Source: an uncultured Actinomycetes bacterium (GTDB lineage: Bacteria; Actinomycetota; Thermoleophilia; Miltoncostaeales; Miltoncostaeaceae). Taken from it: DNA of 64,000 nt. Numbering within the stretch: the first letter of the stretch is position 1; every line of letters starts with the position of its first letter. Both the position numbers and the translations under genes were made by a program. The DNA is taken from the NCBI GenBank assembly GCA_903896045.1, contig CAITWD010000012.1, forward strand, positions 1 to 64,000, read 5' to 3'. This document shows positions 7,338-16,721 of the stretch, piece by piece. Below the pieces are notes generated by a model. That model did no database searches and was not told the DNA's origin. It was given only the letters and a program-made list of their open reading frames with translations.

Positions 7338-9716
7338 ATGGATATGAGCACTCGCGAACCAGATAACACTCCCCAGGGCTCGACGTCACCAGGCGCAGAC
7401 GCGCGCGACCGGCGGCGGCGGCGGCGTATGCGTGTCATTTACGACATCCCCGTGCGTGGCAAATGGCGCCAATCGCTCATTGGAGTCCCGCTTCCCACTG
7501 GTGCGCTTGAGGAGGAACTTCTTCCCAAGCGTCTTGCACTCCCCATCTTTGCCTCTGACGCCTTGTCGTCGGTCGCCTATGCGACCGAGGCCGCACTCGT
7601 GGTACTCGTGGTCGCATCTGCAACATCCGCGAAATATGTCGTCCCTGTCAGCATCGCGGTGGCATTGCTCCTTGCGATCGTCGTCGCCTCCTATCGGCAA
7701 ACCGTGCATGCCTACCCGCAAGGGGGCGGTGCATACGTGGTTGCGGGTGATCAACTTGGAGAGGTCCCTGGGCTGATCGCCGCCGCATCGCTGCTTGTCG
7801 ATTATGTGCTCACCGTGGCGGTATCGGTCGCGGCCGGGATCTTCGCCATTACCTCCGCGGTGTCGTGGCTTTCATCGTGGTTATTACCGCTTTCGCTGCT
7901 TGCCGTGGTGTTTCTCGCGCTGGTGAATCTGCGCGGCTTGCGTGAATCAGGGCGTGCGTTTGCCCTCCCTACCTACGGGTTCATCGTGTTACTCGGTGGC
8001 ACAATTCTTCTCGGAATCATTCGCGACATCACCGGCACGCTGCCACATGCAGTCACCCACTCACCAATCTCGACGGGAACTGCGACCACGATCGGAATCC
8101 TCGTGCTCTTGCGCGCATTCGCATCGGGATGCAGTGCATTAACTGGTGTGGAGGCAATCGCCAATGGGGTACAAGCCTTTCGGCAGCCACAACCGAAAAA
8201 TGCGGCAACAACACTTGGCGCCCTTGGCGCCATCGCCATTTTCTTATTCATGGGCGTGACCTATTTGGCCTATGTGACCCACGCAATGCCATCGGGAACG
8301 GAATCCGTGCTCTCCCAGGTCACGGCAGCGGTCTGGCATGGACCCGCCGCCGGTCGCATCGGGTACTACCTCGTGCAGGTCTTCACCTTCGGGGTGTTGG
8401 TCCTTGCGGCAAATACCGCCTTTCAAGGATTTCCGCGCCTCATTGGAATGATGGCCCAAAGCAATCACGCGCCAAAGTTGTTCCAGTTCGTCGGTGATCG
8501 ACTCGTCTACTCCAATGGGGTCACCGCACTTGCGGTGGTATCAGGGGTGTTGCTGATTGGATTCAATGCCAGCGTCGACAATCTCATCCACCTGTATCTG
8601 CTCGGCGTGTTTCTCGCGTTTACTCTGTCGCAGGTGGGGATGGTGCGATTCTGGCTCCGCAAGCGCCATGACGGTGCTGCGCTCGCATCGCTTGCATGGA
8701 AAATCGTCATCAATACGGCAGGCGCAGTGGCGACCGCTGTGGTCTTGGTGATCATTCTGGGAACAAAGTTTTATGAGGGAGCATGGATGGTGACGGTGAC
8801 CATCCCCGTCATTGTGGTGCTCTCAATGATTGTCCATCGCCATTACGCGCGCGTTGAGTCGCTCAAGGACGCATCACCCGATGACGAGCCCGAACAGAGT
8901 CAGCCACCATCTGCAATCACGGTGCTGGTAGATCGCCTCGATGAAGGTACCGCTGCGGCAGTTCAGGCCGCGCATCTGATTGCGCAAGGGGCGGCAGTCA
9001 CCGGTCTTTTTGTGGGGAGTCGTAGCGACTGGGAGTCGGTCTCTGACGCCTGGCGACGCGACCACGCAATCGATATTCCCCTCTCTCGCATCCCGCGCCG
9101 TGACGGGGAGGGCCCGGAAGGCGTGATCAATCACCTCAGGCGCACTACCGATGTCGCCTCGAGCGAGGTATTGGTTGTCTTGCCGTCCCATAATCGACGG
9201 GTCTCGCATTCGGCATTCCGCGCGTGGCGCGAATATCGCCAATTGCGTTCACGACTCCTGCGCCAGCCAAATATTGCCGTCGCTGAAATGCCGCATTCCA
9301 TCAGTGGAGCATGGTGGGAAGCCGATCACGTGGTCGGTCTGGTCGCAATGGCAAAGGCAAACAAACCGTCCCTGCATGCAGCAGCTGTCGCATGTGCAAT
9401 CTCTGGTGACGACACGTCGGCTGTACATATTGCCGGAAGTGAATCAGCGGTAGAAGCCGCTGAGAAGTGGCGCGACGAGGCACCTGTCCATCTTGAGATC
9501 ATCGAGTCCCCATACCGCGATTTGGGTGGGCCTCTTGCAACGGCAGTACGCGACATCACGCTCGCCGACACGAGCGCGATCTGCCTGCTGGTCGTACCGG
9601 AGATCGTCGTAAAGAAATGGCGCTTTCTGCACAACCAGCGCACCTCGCTGATTCGTCGCGCGCTTGTCGATCAAGAGCGGGCAATCTTGATCACCGTTCC
9701 CTACACCATTAGCTAG
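7338..9716 (+). CDS. APC-family permease, KimA-like (potential K+ importer), with C-terminal USP-like domains
   Basis: A 792-residue membrane protein. After an Arg-rich N-tail it has LPKRLALPIFASDALSSVAYATE near residues 55-80, the hallmark start of KimA-type APC transporters. About twelve hydrophobic segments follow to residue 510. The hydrophilic C-terminal 270 residues look like two universal-stress-protein-like units, the second ending with a HNQRTS segment typical of this group. KimA proteins import potassium with protons and in Bacillus are controlled by c-di-AMP; other members move amino acids, so the substrate is inferred. Three start codons lie close together (GTG 7335, ATG 7338, ATG 7344) and no ribosome-binding site is evident. 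I saw no ydaO-type riboswitch upstream. Confidence 0.8.
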   Translation: MDMSTREPDNTPQGSTSPGADARDRRRRRRMRVIYDIPVRGKWRQSLIGVPLPTGALEEELLPKRLALPIFASDALSSVAYATEAALVVLVVASATSAKYVVPVSIAVALLLAIVVASYRQTVHAYPQGGGAYVVAGDQLGEVPGLIAAASLLVDYVLTVAVSVAAGIFAITSAVSWLSSWLLPLSLLAVVFLALVNLRGLRESGRAFALPTYGFIVLLGGTILLGIIRDITGTLPHAVTHSPISTGTATTIGILVLLRAFASGCSALTGVEAIANGVQAFRQPQPKNAATTLGALGAIAIFLFMGVTYLAYVTHAMPSGTESVLSQVTAAVWHGPAAGRIGYYLVQVFTFGVLVLAANTAFQGFPRLIGMMAQSNHAPKLFQFVGDRLVYSNGVTALAVVSGVLLIGFNASVDNLIHLYLLGVFLAFTLSQVGMVRFWLRKRHDGAALASLAWKIVINTAGAVATAVVLVIILGTKFYEGAWMVTVTIPVIVVLSMIVHRHYARVESLKDASPDDEPEQSQPPSAITVLVDRLDEGTAAAVQAAHLIAQGAAVTGLFVGSRSDWESVSDAWRRDHAIDIPLSRIPRRDGEGPEGVINHLRRTTDVASSEVLVVLPSHNRRVSHSAFRAWREYRQLRSRLLRQPNIAVAEMPHSISGAWWEADHVVGLVAMAKANKPSLHAAAVACAISGDDTSAVHIAGSESAVEAAEKWRDEAPVHLEIIESPYRDLGGPLATAVRDITLADTSAICLLVVPEIVVKKWRFLHNQRTSLIRRALVDQERAILITVPYTIS

Positions 9717-9784
9717 CACTCCCGCTCACATGTAAGTCATTGTGATGACAACGGCAGGCCGCTTGACCTTCGGATGACATTCAT

Positions 9785-9798
9785 CGAACATATGTTCG
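9785..9798. promoter_or_regulatory. LexA (SOS) box abutting imuB
   Basis: The 14-bp perfect palindrome CGAACATATGTTCG matches the actinobacterial/Firmicute LexA consensus CGAACRNRYGTTCG. It ends on the base immediately before the ATG of imuB, so no ribosome-binding site can fit and translation is presumably leaderless or SD-independent. An identical 14-mer sits in the same position before dnaE2. Confidence 0.92.
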
Positions 9799-11007
9799 AT
9801 GATCATTGCCGTCGCACTCCCCCGCTTCTCGCTGCATATCGCGCTGCTCACGCATCGCGTCCCAGTCGACGCGCTCGCTGCGCTTGCCCCACGCCCAGAC
9901 GCCCCTCAGCACGTGGGAGTCTGCACACCGCATGCCGCAGCACGCGGCGTGCGGGCCGGACTTCGTGTTGCAGAAGCAATCGCGCGATGCCCAGAGCTTC
10001 TCTTACTTCCACCGGACCCAGATGCAACCGCAGCCGCACATGAGCGATTGCTCTCGCGTCTTGAACATCTCGGTGCGGCCGTTGTGTCGGACACTCCAGG
10101 CGAGGCATGCTTTGCCGCAGACGGGCTACTCCGCCTTCATGGTGGATACGAGGTGCTCATCCGTCGTGTGCATGCAGTGCTCCCCGTCGGAGCAATGGGA
10201 CGCATTGGGGTTGCGCCAACGCGCTTTGTTGCCCAACAGGCGGCCCATCATGCCCCTACCCAACTGCCGTGCATCGTCACACGCGATGAGATGGCTGCGT
10301 TTCTTGCACCCCTGTCAATGCACGCGCTCCCCATCAGTGCACCACGCGCACAGGGGTTTTGGGATGTCGGTATCCGCACGATCGGCGCAGTTGCCGCGCT
10401 CACACGGGGCGCCGCACTCGAACACCTTGGACGCAATGAACTGCGTGCGTGGCATATCGCACGCGGCGAAGACGACGAGCCATTGCTCCCCCGCACCCCG
10501 CCACAGCCACTGCGCGTACATGTGCGATTCGATGAGCCCGTCGACACCTTGGCCACAATTGAAATTGCAGCGCGCATCCTGTTGGAAGAGCTTGCACGCA
10601 CGGCACGTACGCGCGGCACATCACTCCGGGGACTCATCCTGCGCGCGCGATTGATTGGACACAGTTCATGGACGCGCGAGATCGCCCTGCGTGATGCAAC
10701 CACAGATGTCGCTCGTCTGACCCTCGCCACGCTCCCGCTATTGACCCACATTCCCGCACCAATCGAAGAGCTGGCAATCGATGCTGATGCCTCAGGGGGT
10801 CAAATTGCACAACAGCTTTCACTGGCATCTCTCGCACGCGATGAACGTGCGCGACGTACGCACGAAGCGGTTGCACATATACGTGCCGCGATGGGCGACG
10901 GCGCTGTCATGCGCGCAATCCCTCTTGAAACATGGTCCGACCTTCCGGAGCGACAATGGGCACTCATTCCTTACAGCAGCTCACCATCCCACATCCCACG
11001 CGAGTGA
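9799..11007 (+). CDS. imuB: ImuB-like Y-family polymerase-related protein (SOS mutagenesis)
   Basis: A 402-residue protein of the DinB/ImuB group. It has a Y-family N-terminal segment (AVALPRFSLHIAL), a palm-like region with VGAMGRIGVAPTRFVAQQAA near residues 130-150, a helix-hairpin-like thumb (about 195-225), and a little-finger-like C-terminal part. ImuB proteins are inactive polymerase paralogues that tether DnaE2 to the sliding clamp during damage-induced mutagenesis. A LexA box touches the ATG, and dnaE2 with the same box lies 2.4 kb downstream, which supports this role over DinB. The imuA/imuA' partner normally found upstream is absent. Confidence 0.82.
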   Translation: MIIAVALPRFSLHIALLTHRVPVDALAALAPRPDAPQHVGVCTPHAAARGVRAGLRVAEAIARCPELLLLPPDPDATAAAHERLLSRLEHLGAAVVSDTPGEACFAADGLLRLHGGYEVLIRRVHAVLPVGAMGRIGVAPTRFVAQQAAHHAPTQLPCIVTRDEMAAFLAPLSMHALPISAPRAQGFWDVGIRTIGAVAALTRGAALEHLGRNELRAWHIARGEDDEPLLPRTPPQPLRVHVRFDEPVDTLATIEIAARILLEELARTARTRGTSLRGLILRARLIGHSSWTREIALRDATTDVARLTLATLPLLTHIPAPIEELAIDADASGGQIAQQLSLASLARDERARRTHEAVAHIRAAMGDGAVMRAIPLETWSDLPERQWALIPYSSSPSHIPRE

Positions 11008-11237
11008 TCTGCGCACCGAACGGGGTGCCTCATGCAGTCGATATCGCAGGCCGTCGACGAACGGTCGTCGCAGTACGAGATCAGTGGATTGCACAAGATC
11101 GTTGGTGGACAGACGATCCGATTGAACGTCATTTTTATGAGCTCATCGTCGACCCTGGACGCGTTGTCTTCGTGTTTTGTGAGCTGCGCAGTAGTGAATG
11201 GTTTCTCTACGGACACCCACGCGCAGCCGCTGGATGA
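10956..11237 (+). CDS. DUF6504-like small protein linked to imuB
   Basis: A 93-residue protein overlapping the end of imuB by about 50 nt, with GGAG 5 nt before its ATG; a GTG at 11004 overlapping the imuB stop is an alternative start. It has the pattern of the DUF6504 family, known as a neighbour or C-terminal extension of ImuB in actinobacteria: ICAPNGVPHAV, RDQWIAQDRWW, then ERHFYELIVDPGRVVFVF. The function is unknown. Coupling to imuB under a LexA box suggests a part in the SOS mutasome. Confidence 0.7.
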   Translation: MGTHSLQQLTIPHPTRVICAPNGVPHAVDIAGRRRTVVAVRDQWIAQDRWWTDDPIERHFYELIVDPGRVVFVFCELRSSEWFLYGHPRAAAG

Positions 11238-11278
11238 GCAAGGGCACGCCACTCTCAATAACCTAAGCTTTAGAAATT

Positions 11279-11296
11279 GATTAGTGTAGGCTAATC
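11279..11296. promoter_or_regulatory. DtxR/MntR-type operator with embedded -10 element
   Basis: GATTAG-TGTAGG-CTAATC is an interrupted palindrome. Aligned with the DtxR consensus TTAGGTTAGGCTAACCTAA, most positions match (TTAGtgTAGGCTAAtC). TAGGCT at 11287-11292 is a TAnnnT -10 element ending 7 nt before the mntR ATG, so a bound regulator would cover the core promoter. It fits autoregulation of the mntR-mntH pair. Confidence 0.75.
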
Positions 11297-11299
11297 ACT

Positions 11300-12034
11300 A
11301 TGGCGCTGCCCCCTTCTGACGACACCTCGAATCGACAACGCACCCCGGGGACCGGACTGCGACGTGGAGGACTCCCTTTCACTCCCGCGGTTGAGGACTA
11401 CGCGAAGGCGCTGTATCGACTCGAGCAGTCAACCCATGACCCGGTGGCCACGGGCGCATTGGCAGCGCGACTGGAAATCTCTGCCCCATCCGCATCAAAT
11501 ATGTTGCGCAACCTCGAGCAACTCGGGCTTGCAACGGTCGCCCCTGGGCGTGGCGCCCGACTGACCGCTGCAGGACGCGATGTCGCACGGGGAGTCATTC
11601 GACGTCACCGCATTATTGAGTGCTTTCTCACCGACATCCTTCATATCCCGTGGGATTGCGTCCACGAGGAAGCGGATCTTTTAGAACACGCGGTCTCGGC
11701 ACGTGTTGCAGAGGCAATGTGGGAAGCGCTCGGCCGACCAGATCGCGATCCCCACGGAGACCCCATCACCGCAGTTGATGATGATGATCCCGATTTTGGG
11801 GTGCTTGAGGCGCTCGACACCTGGGAGGCGGGCGCAACGGGCGTACTCGTGCGTGTGTCGGACGCACGCCCAGAGGCATTGCGGTACATGGCAGCCCAGG
11901 GCATCTCTCCCGGGCTCGATGTGTCGGTACTCAGCACCGAGCCGTTTGGTGCAGGACAACGAGTACGCATTGGAGGGCTCGACCACATGGTTGGCCCCGA
12001 ACTCGGCCGATTGATTTTTGTGCAACGCATCTGA
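11300..12034 (+). CDS. mntR: DtxR/MntR-family metal-dependent regulator
   Basis: A 244-residue regulator. It has a winged helix (VEDYAKALYRLEQ, then LEISAPSASNMLRNLEQLGL) at about residues 28-90, a metal-binding dimerization domain with RRHRIIECFL and EEADLLEHAVS, and a C-terminal FeoA/SH3-like domain after residue 165. The family represses metal uptake genes when Mn2+ or Fe2+ is bound. Its stop overlaps the ATG of an NRAMP transporter, so Mn2+ is the likely effector. The transcript appears leaderless from a promoter inside its own operator. Confidence 0.88.
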   Translation: MALPPSDDTSNRQRTPGTGLRRGGLPFTPAVEDYAKALYRLEQSTHDPVATGALAARLEISAPSASNMLRNLEQLGLATVAPGRGARLTAAGRDVARGVIRRHRIIECFLTDILHIPWDCVHEEADLLEHAVSARVAEAMWEALGRPDRDPHGDPITAVDDDDPDFGVLEALDTWEAGATGVLVRVSDARPEALRYMAAQGISPGLDVSVLSTEPFGAGQRVRIGGLDHMVGPELGRLIFVQRI

Positions 12035-13359
12035 TGCCCAACACGCCCGACGCATCCCATCGCCACCTCATCCAGGCACATGACGTTCTCCCCGGAGAGT
12101 CGCGCGTCTTTGATGCCGCAGAGGATGCGCTCACGGGAACTCGGCATGGCGTACGGCGATATGTCCCATTTCTTGGCCCAGCCTTCATTGCCGCCGTTGC
12201 ATATATCGACCCAGGGAACTTCGCCGTCAACATGGCGGCCGGTGCCCAATTTGGCAACATGCTGCTCTGGGCGATCCTCGTCGCCAACCTTATGGCGATG
12301 CTCGTGCAAACCTTGAGCGCCAAGGTGGGAATTGCCACCGGTCGCAACCTTGCCGAGTTGTGCCGTGATGCGTTTCCGCGGCCTGTGGTCATCGGGCTTT
12401 GGATCCAAGCAGAGATCATCGCAATGGCAACCGATCTTGCGGAATTTGTGGGAGCAGCTCTTGGCATCTCCATTGTCTTTGGGTTCCCACTGCTCATCAG
12501 TGGCGTTCTGACGGCAATTGCCGCCTTTGGAATACTCGGGCTTCAATCCGCGGGATTTCGACGCCTTGAGGCAGCAATCAGCGCACTGGTCGGCGTCATC
12601 GTGGTCGCATTCGCGATTCAGGTGATTCTTGCGCGACCAGACGCACATCAATTCATTCAAGGGATGGCCATCCCCCGTATTTCTGGCACGTCCGGGCTCC
12701 TGCTCGCGGTTGGGATCGTTGGGGCAACCGTCATGCCGCATGTCATCTATTTGCACTCGGCACTCACCGCACAGCGTTTGGTTGGGCGCACCCCCGCCGC
12801 ACGCGCCAAAATCTTTCGATTTTCCATTGCGGATGTGGTGAGTGCGCTGGGGATCGCCGGCATCGTCAACATGGCAATGCTTGCGATTGCAGCTGCGGTG
12901 TTCCATGACCATGGCATGACGAGCGCAGGGAATAATCTCCAGACGGCCGCAGACGGCTTTGCTCACACGCTGCATCACCACAGTGGGCTGATCTTTGGCA
13001 TCGCGCTCCTCGCCTCGGGAATCTCATCGTCCTCGGTGGGGACCCTCGCCGGACAAATTGTTATGCAGGGATTTCTGGAGCGTCAAATCCCGGTCTTCGT
13101 CCGGCGCGCAATCACCATGGCACCGGCAATTGTGGTGCTGATATTTGCCGTCAACCCCGCCCGCGTACTCGTATTAAGTCAAGTCGTGCTGTCGTTTGGC
13201 ATTCCATTCGCCCTGATCCCGTTGGTCATTTTTTCTCGACGTCGCACGCTCATGGGCAATCTCACAAATAGCACCCTGACGACCTGCGCAAGCATTGCCA
13301 TTGCGACGGTAATTGTGGGGCTCAACATCATCCTGATCGGACAAGCGGTACTCGGCTAA
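12034..13359 (+). CDS. mntH: NRAMP-family Mn2+/divalent metal transporter
   Basis: A 441-residue integral membrane protein with the NRAMP signature DPGNF in transmembrane segment 1 (near residue 58), which supplies metal-coordinating Asp and Asn. MPHVIYLHS in segment 6 (near residue 232) is the second metal-site motif. About eleven hydrophobic segments are visible. It imports Mn2+ (possibly Fe2+) with protons across the plasma membrane. The ATG overlaps the mntR stop, so regulator and transporter are co-transcribed and the operator upstream gives feedback control. Confidence 0.92.
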   Translation: MPNTPDASHRHLIQAHDVLPGESRVFDAAEDALTGTRHGVRRYVPFLGPAFIAAVAYIDPGNFAVNMAAGAQFGNMLLWAILVANLMAMLVQTLSAKVGIATGRNLAELCRDAFPRPVVIGLWIQAEIIAMATDLAEFVGAALGISIVFGFPLLISGVLTAIAAFGILGLQSAGFRRLEAAISALVGVIVVAFAIQVILARPDAHQFIQGMAIPRISGTSGLLLAVGIVGATVMPHVIYLHSALTAQRLVGRTPAARAKIFRFSIADVVSALGIAGIVNMAMLAIAAAVFHDHGMTSAGNNLQTAADGFAHTLHHHSGLIFGIALLASGISSSSVGTLAGQIVMQGFLERQIPVFVRRAITMAPAIVVLIFAVNPARVLVLSQVVLSFGIPFALIPLVIFSRRRTLMGNLTNSTLTTCASIAIATVIVGLNIILIGQAVLG

Positions 13360-13413
13360 TACGCGCGTACGAGCGCGCGTCGATCTATACGTATCGATGA
13401 TCCCTCGCATATG

Positions 13414-13427
13414 CGAACATATGTTCG
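13414..13427. promoter_or_regulatory. LexA (SOS) box abutting dnaE2
   Basis: CGAACATATGTTCG, identical in all 14 bases to the imuB box, ends directly before the dnaE2 ATG at 13428. There is no room for a ribosome-binding site. Confidence 0.92.
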
Positions 13428-16400
13428 ATGTCTGCCCCCTATGTCGAACTCCATGCCCATTCCGCCTTCAGCTTTCTGGATGGCGCCTCTACTCCCGAAG
13501 AGCTTGCCGAAGCTGCCGCATCGCTCGGATACCACGCCATGGCCCTCACCGACCACGACGGCGTATCAGGGTCGCTCGCCTTTGCCCATGCGGCACGCGA
13601 TCGGGGGCTTCGCCCCATCACTGGATGCGAAATTACGCTCGCAACAGGCCATCATCTCACCCTCATTGCCGCGACCGCAGTCGGATATTCCAACCTCTGT
13701 CGGATCATCACCAGTGCGCATTCACATACGCGCGATACGCATAATCGGCGTGCAACATCACCTCAGATCCCCATCGAGCAATTGGCGCAGCGCACAGATG
13801 GGCTGATCTGTCTGACCGGATGTGCACGCAATGGCCTTCTGGCACAACCAATTACTGATGGGAACCGCAGCCAGGCATCAATATGGCTTACACGTCTGAC
13901 CGAATGGTTTGGCGCCGAGAATGTCTATGTCGAAATCCAGCAACCGCATACACGTGGCACACGCCATGTCATGCGTGATCTTTGTGCGCTGGCACGACAG
14001 GCAGGGCTTCGCACAGTCGCAACAGGCAACGTGCATGCCCATCACCCCCATCGCGCCTTTGTGCAGGACACATTTGTCGCAATTGCCAATCATCAAACAC
14101 TCGATGGTTCAACGCGTGCGCGTCGGGGAAATCGATCGGCAATCTTGCGATCGCCGGATGAGATGGCCGAGCTCTTTGCCGATATACCCGATGCCATTGC
14201 GGCGACATATGAGATCGCGGAACGCTGCACCTTTGATCTCACACGCGATTTGAGATACCGCTTCCCTGATTTTTTCGGCACGCATGCAGGACAATCAGCG
14301 CAGGATGCACTGGCGGGACTCTGCATTCATCAGCTCGGCGCCTACTATCCAAATGCCGCGCGTCGCGCGATTGCTCGTGCGCGCCTCGACCAAGAACTTG
14401 GACTGATCGCCCACCACGGGCTCGCCGGATTCTTTTTGCTGCATCGCGACATCCTTGAACTTGCGCGCGATGTCGCGCATCGAGTACGACCCCAGGGATC
14501 GGCGCGCTGCCAGCTCCCCCCAGGACGAGGGCGCGGATCATCGGTGGGGTCGATCATCTGTTATCTGACTGGCCTGTCGCACATTGACCCGATTGCCAAC
14601 AATCTCTTTTTGGGTCGCTTCTTGAATTACGACATGTCATCAGTGCCCGATATCGATCTCGATTTTCCGCGGGATATACGTGAACACCTCATCACCGCAG
14701 TCATCAAAAAATATGGCAGCGACCATGCCGCGCTGGTCGCGGCATTTCCGACTTTCAAGGCGCGTATGGCGATTCGCGAACTTGGGCGCGCGCTTGCACT
14801 TCCCGACACCGATCTCACCAGACTCTCGCGGCTTACCGACGGATGGTCGAGCGCAGAAGGGCTCGAGCGTGACATCACACGCCTTCCAGATGGCGCCGCA
14901 AAACTTCGTTCACCGCGATGGCGTGCCCTGGTGTTTTTGGCACAGCAGGCCTCAGGCCTGCCGCGTCATCTCTCCCAGCACTCAGGGGGAATGATCGTCA
15001 GTGCACAACCGCTAATTGACATGGTGCCGATCCTGCCCGCGGCAACACATGGTCGCCAAATATGCCAGTGGGATAAAAACTCATGCGCTGATGCGGGTTT
15101 CGTGAAAATCGACCTGCTGGGACTCGGAATGCTTTCGGCGGTGGAAGAGTGCGTCGATTTGATCGCCCGCAGCGCCAACACCAGTGTCAACCTGTCAAAA
15201 ATCGACTTCTTTGACCCCGATGTCTACACCCAGATCCAGGCCGCCGACACCGTCGGCACCTTCCAAATCGAATCACGTGCACAGATGCAAAGCCTTTTGC
15301 AGACCCGTCCTGAGAATCTCGATGATCTCACTGTGCAGGTGGCACTCATACGTCCCGGACCGGTATCTGGTGGTGCCGTACACCCCTATATTGCCCATCG
15401 CCGCGCCCGCCGCGCCGATCCGAACTTTGTCCCTCCATATGACCATCCGCTCCTAGCTCCGATACTCGAGGAAACTCTCGGGGTCATCGTCTTTCAAGAA
15501 CAGGTACTCGAGGTCGCGATGGCGCTCGCAGGATTTACCCCCGGCAAAGCAGAGGCCTTGCGCCGCGCAATGAGTCGTACCCGTAGTCGCGAGGCAATGC
15601 TCACCCTTTGGGATGAATTCCGTGATGGCGCGCGCGAGAAGGGGGTTGATGATCACACGATCGAGATCGTCTTCGCAAAGCTTGTGGGATTCGCCAACTT
15701 TGGCTTCCCAAAGGCCCATTCGGCAGCATTTGCGGTCCTTGCATACCAAAGCGCATGGCTGCGGCGGTACTACCCCGCGCAATTTCTCGCGGCACTCTTG
15801 AATGCGCAGCCAATGGGTTTCTATCCCCCCGCGAGCTTGGTCCGAGATGCGCAGCGCCGTGGAGTTCGTGTCGCATCTACATGCATCCAGGCATCACAGG
15901 CAATGTGCACGCTCACCGACGATGGCGCCGTGCGGATTGGATTGGCATATGTCCGCGATGTGCGACACGACGCCGCCGACACATTGGTTGCAGAGCGCGT
16001 TTCAGGCGGGCCATTTACCGATCTTGCCGATCTTGCTGCACGCAGCACACTCACGCGACCACAATTGGCGCAACTGATTCGTGCAGGCGCATGCGATGTC
16101 TTTGGCCACCCCCGACGAGAGCTGTTATGGCAGCTTGCGCATGCACAGCGCCCAACACGCCATGCCGCCCACACCCAGCTTGCGCTTCCACTCACGCTTG
16201 CAGATGCACCGGCGCTTGCACCACAGAGTCGTTTTGAGCGCACCGTCAGTGACTACGAAACGATGGGACTCTCCACGGGATGGCATCTGATCAGCTTGGT
16301 GCGGCCTCAGCTCCCACGCAGCACGCGCACGAATCGCGAACTTGCTGATCTTTCGACTGGCACCTCAGTGACGATTGCGGGCATGGTGACCGCTCGTCAA

Positions 16401-16721
16401 CGCCCCGCAACCGCACACGGAATTCTGTTCGTATTGATCGAGGACGAAACAGGTCTCGCAAATGTCATCGTGCGCCCCGAGTGCTACGAGCGCTATCGCT
16501 CGCTGTTACGGGCAGAACCACTCATCTTGGTTGAAGGACGCCTCGAGCGGCGAGGCCGCGTCATCAATGTCATTGCCGAGAAGATCTCTCGTATCGCTGC
16601 ACCGAACACGTCAGGCGAGGAGGATCCTGGTCGCGCACATAACGCCGTACCTGCAGGGCAACACTTTGGGCATGGCCGTCGGGGTGCGGCAGCGGGAGGT
16701 CGCCAGTCGCGCGGGAGCTAA
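13428..16721 (+). CDS. dnaE2: Error-prone DNA polymerase III alpha subunit
   Basis: A 1097-residue C-family polymerase. The PHP domain begins at YVELHAHSAFSFLDGAS, the DnaE2-type N-terminus. The polymerase core has PDIDLDFPRDIRE near residue 405 with catalytic acidic residues, FKARMAIRELGRA, and SQHSGGMIVS. The helix-hairpin-helix and OB-fold regions lie after residue 800, ending with VTIAGMVTARQRPATAHG. DnaE2 copies over lesions in the SOS response with ImuB. The LexA box touching the ATG confirms SOS control. The last 4 bp overlap the 3' end of the opposing thiolase gene. Confidence 0.93.
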   Translation: MSAPYVELHAHSAFSFLDGASTPEELAEAAASLGYHAMALTDHDGVSGSLAFAHAARDRGLRPITGCEITLATGHHLTLIAATAVGYSNLCRIITSAHSHTRDTHNRRATSPQIPIEQLAQRTDGLICLTGCARNGLLAQPITDGNRSQASIWLTRLTEWFGAENVYVEIQQPHTRGTRHVMRDLCALARQAGLRTVATGNVHAHHPHRAFVQDTFVAIANHQTLDGSTRARRGNRSAILRSPDEMAELFADIPDAIAATYEIAERCTFDLTRDLRYRFPDFFGTHAGQSAQDALAGLCIHQLGAYYPNAARRAIARARLDQELGLIAHHGLAGFFLLHRDILELARDVAHRVRPQGSARCQLPPGRGRGSSVGSIICYLTGLSHIDPIANNLFLGRFLNYDMSSVPDIDLDFPRDIREHLITAVIKKYGSDHAALVAAFPTFKARMAIRELGRALALPDTDLTRLSRLTDGWSSAEGLERDITRLPDGAAKLRSPRWRALVFLAQQASGLPRHLSQHSGGMIVSAQPLIDMVPILPAATHGRQICQWDKNSCADAGFVKIDLLGLGMLSAVEECVDLIARSANTSVNLSKIDFFDPDVYTQIQAADTVGTFQIESRAQMQSLLQTRPENLDDLTVQVALIRPGPVSGGAVHPYIAHRRARRADPNFVPPYDHPLLAPILEETLGVIVFQEQVLEVAMALAGFTPGKAEALRRAMSRTRSREAMLTLWDEFRDGAREKGVDDHTIEIVFAKLVGFANFGFPKAHSAAFAVLAYQSAWLRRYYPAQFLAALLNAQPMGFYPPASLVRDAQRRGVRVASTCIQASQAMCTLTDDGAVRIGLAYVRDVRHDAADTLVAERVSGGPFTDLADLAARSTLTRPQLAQLIRAGACDVFGHPRRELLWQLAHAQRPTRHAAHTQLALPLTLADAPALAPQSRFERTVSDYETMGLSTGWHLISLVRPQLPRSTRTNRELADLSTGTSVTIAGMVTARQRPATAHGILFVLIEDETGLANVIVRPECYERYRSLLRAEPLILVEGRLERRGRVINVIAEKISRIAAPNTSGEEDPGRAHNAVPAGQHFGHGRRGAAAGGRQSRGS

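Noticed and set aside
11641-12981. Long minus-strand open frame across mntR and mntH
   Set aside because: It has unusual Cys/His/Asp-rich composition and no motif, whereas both plus-strand genes carry family signatures.
13428-16721. dnaE2 as the replicative DnaE1
   Set aside because: The N-terminal YVELHAHSAFSFLDG form, the 1097-residue length and the LexA box point to the error-prone DnaE2.
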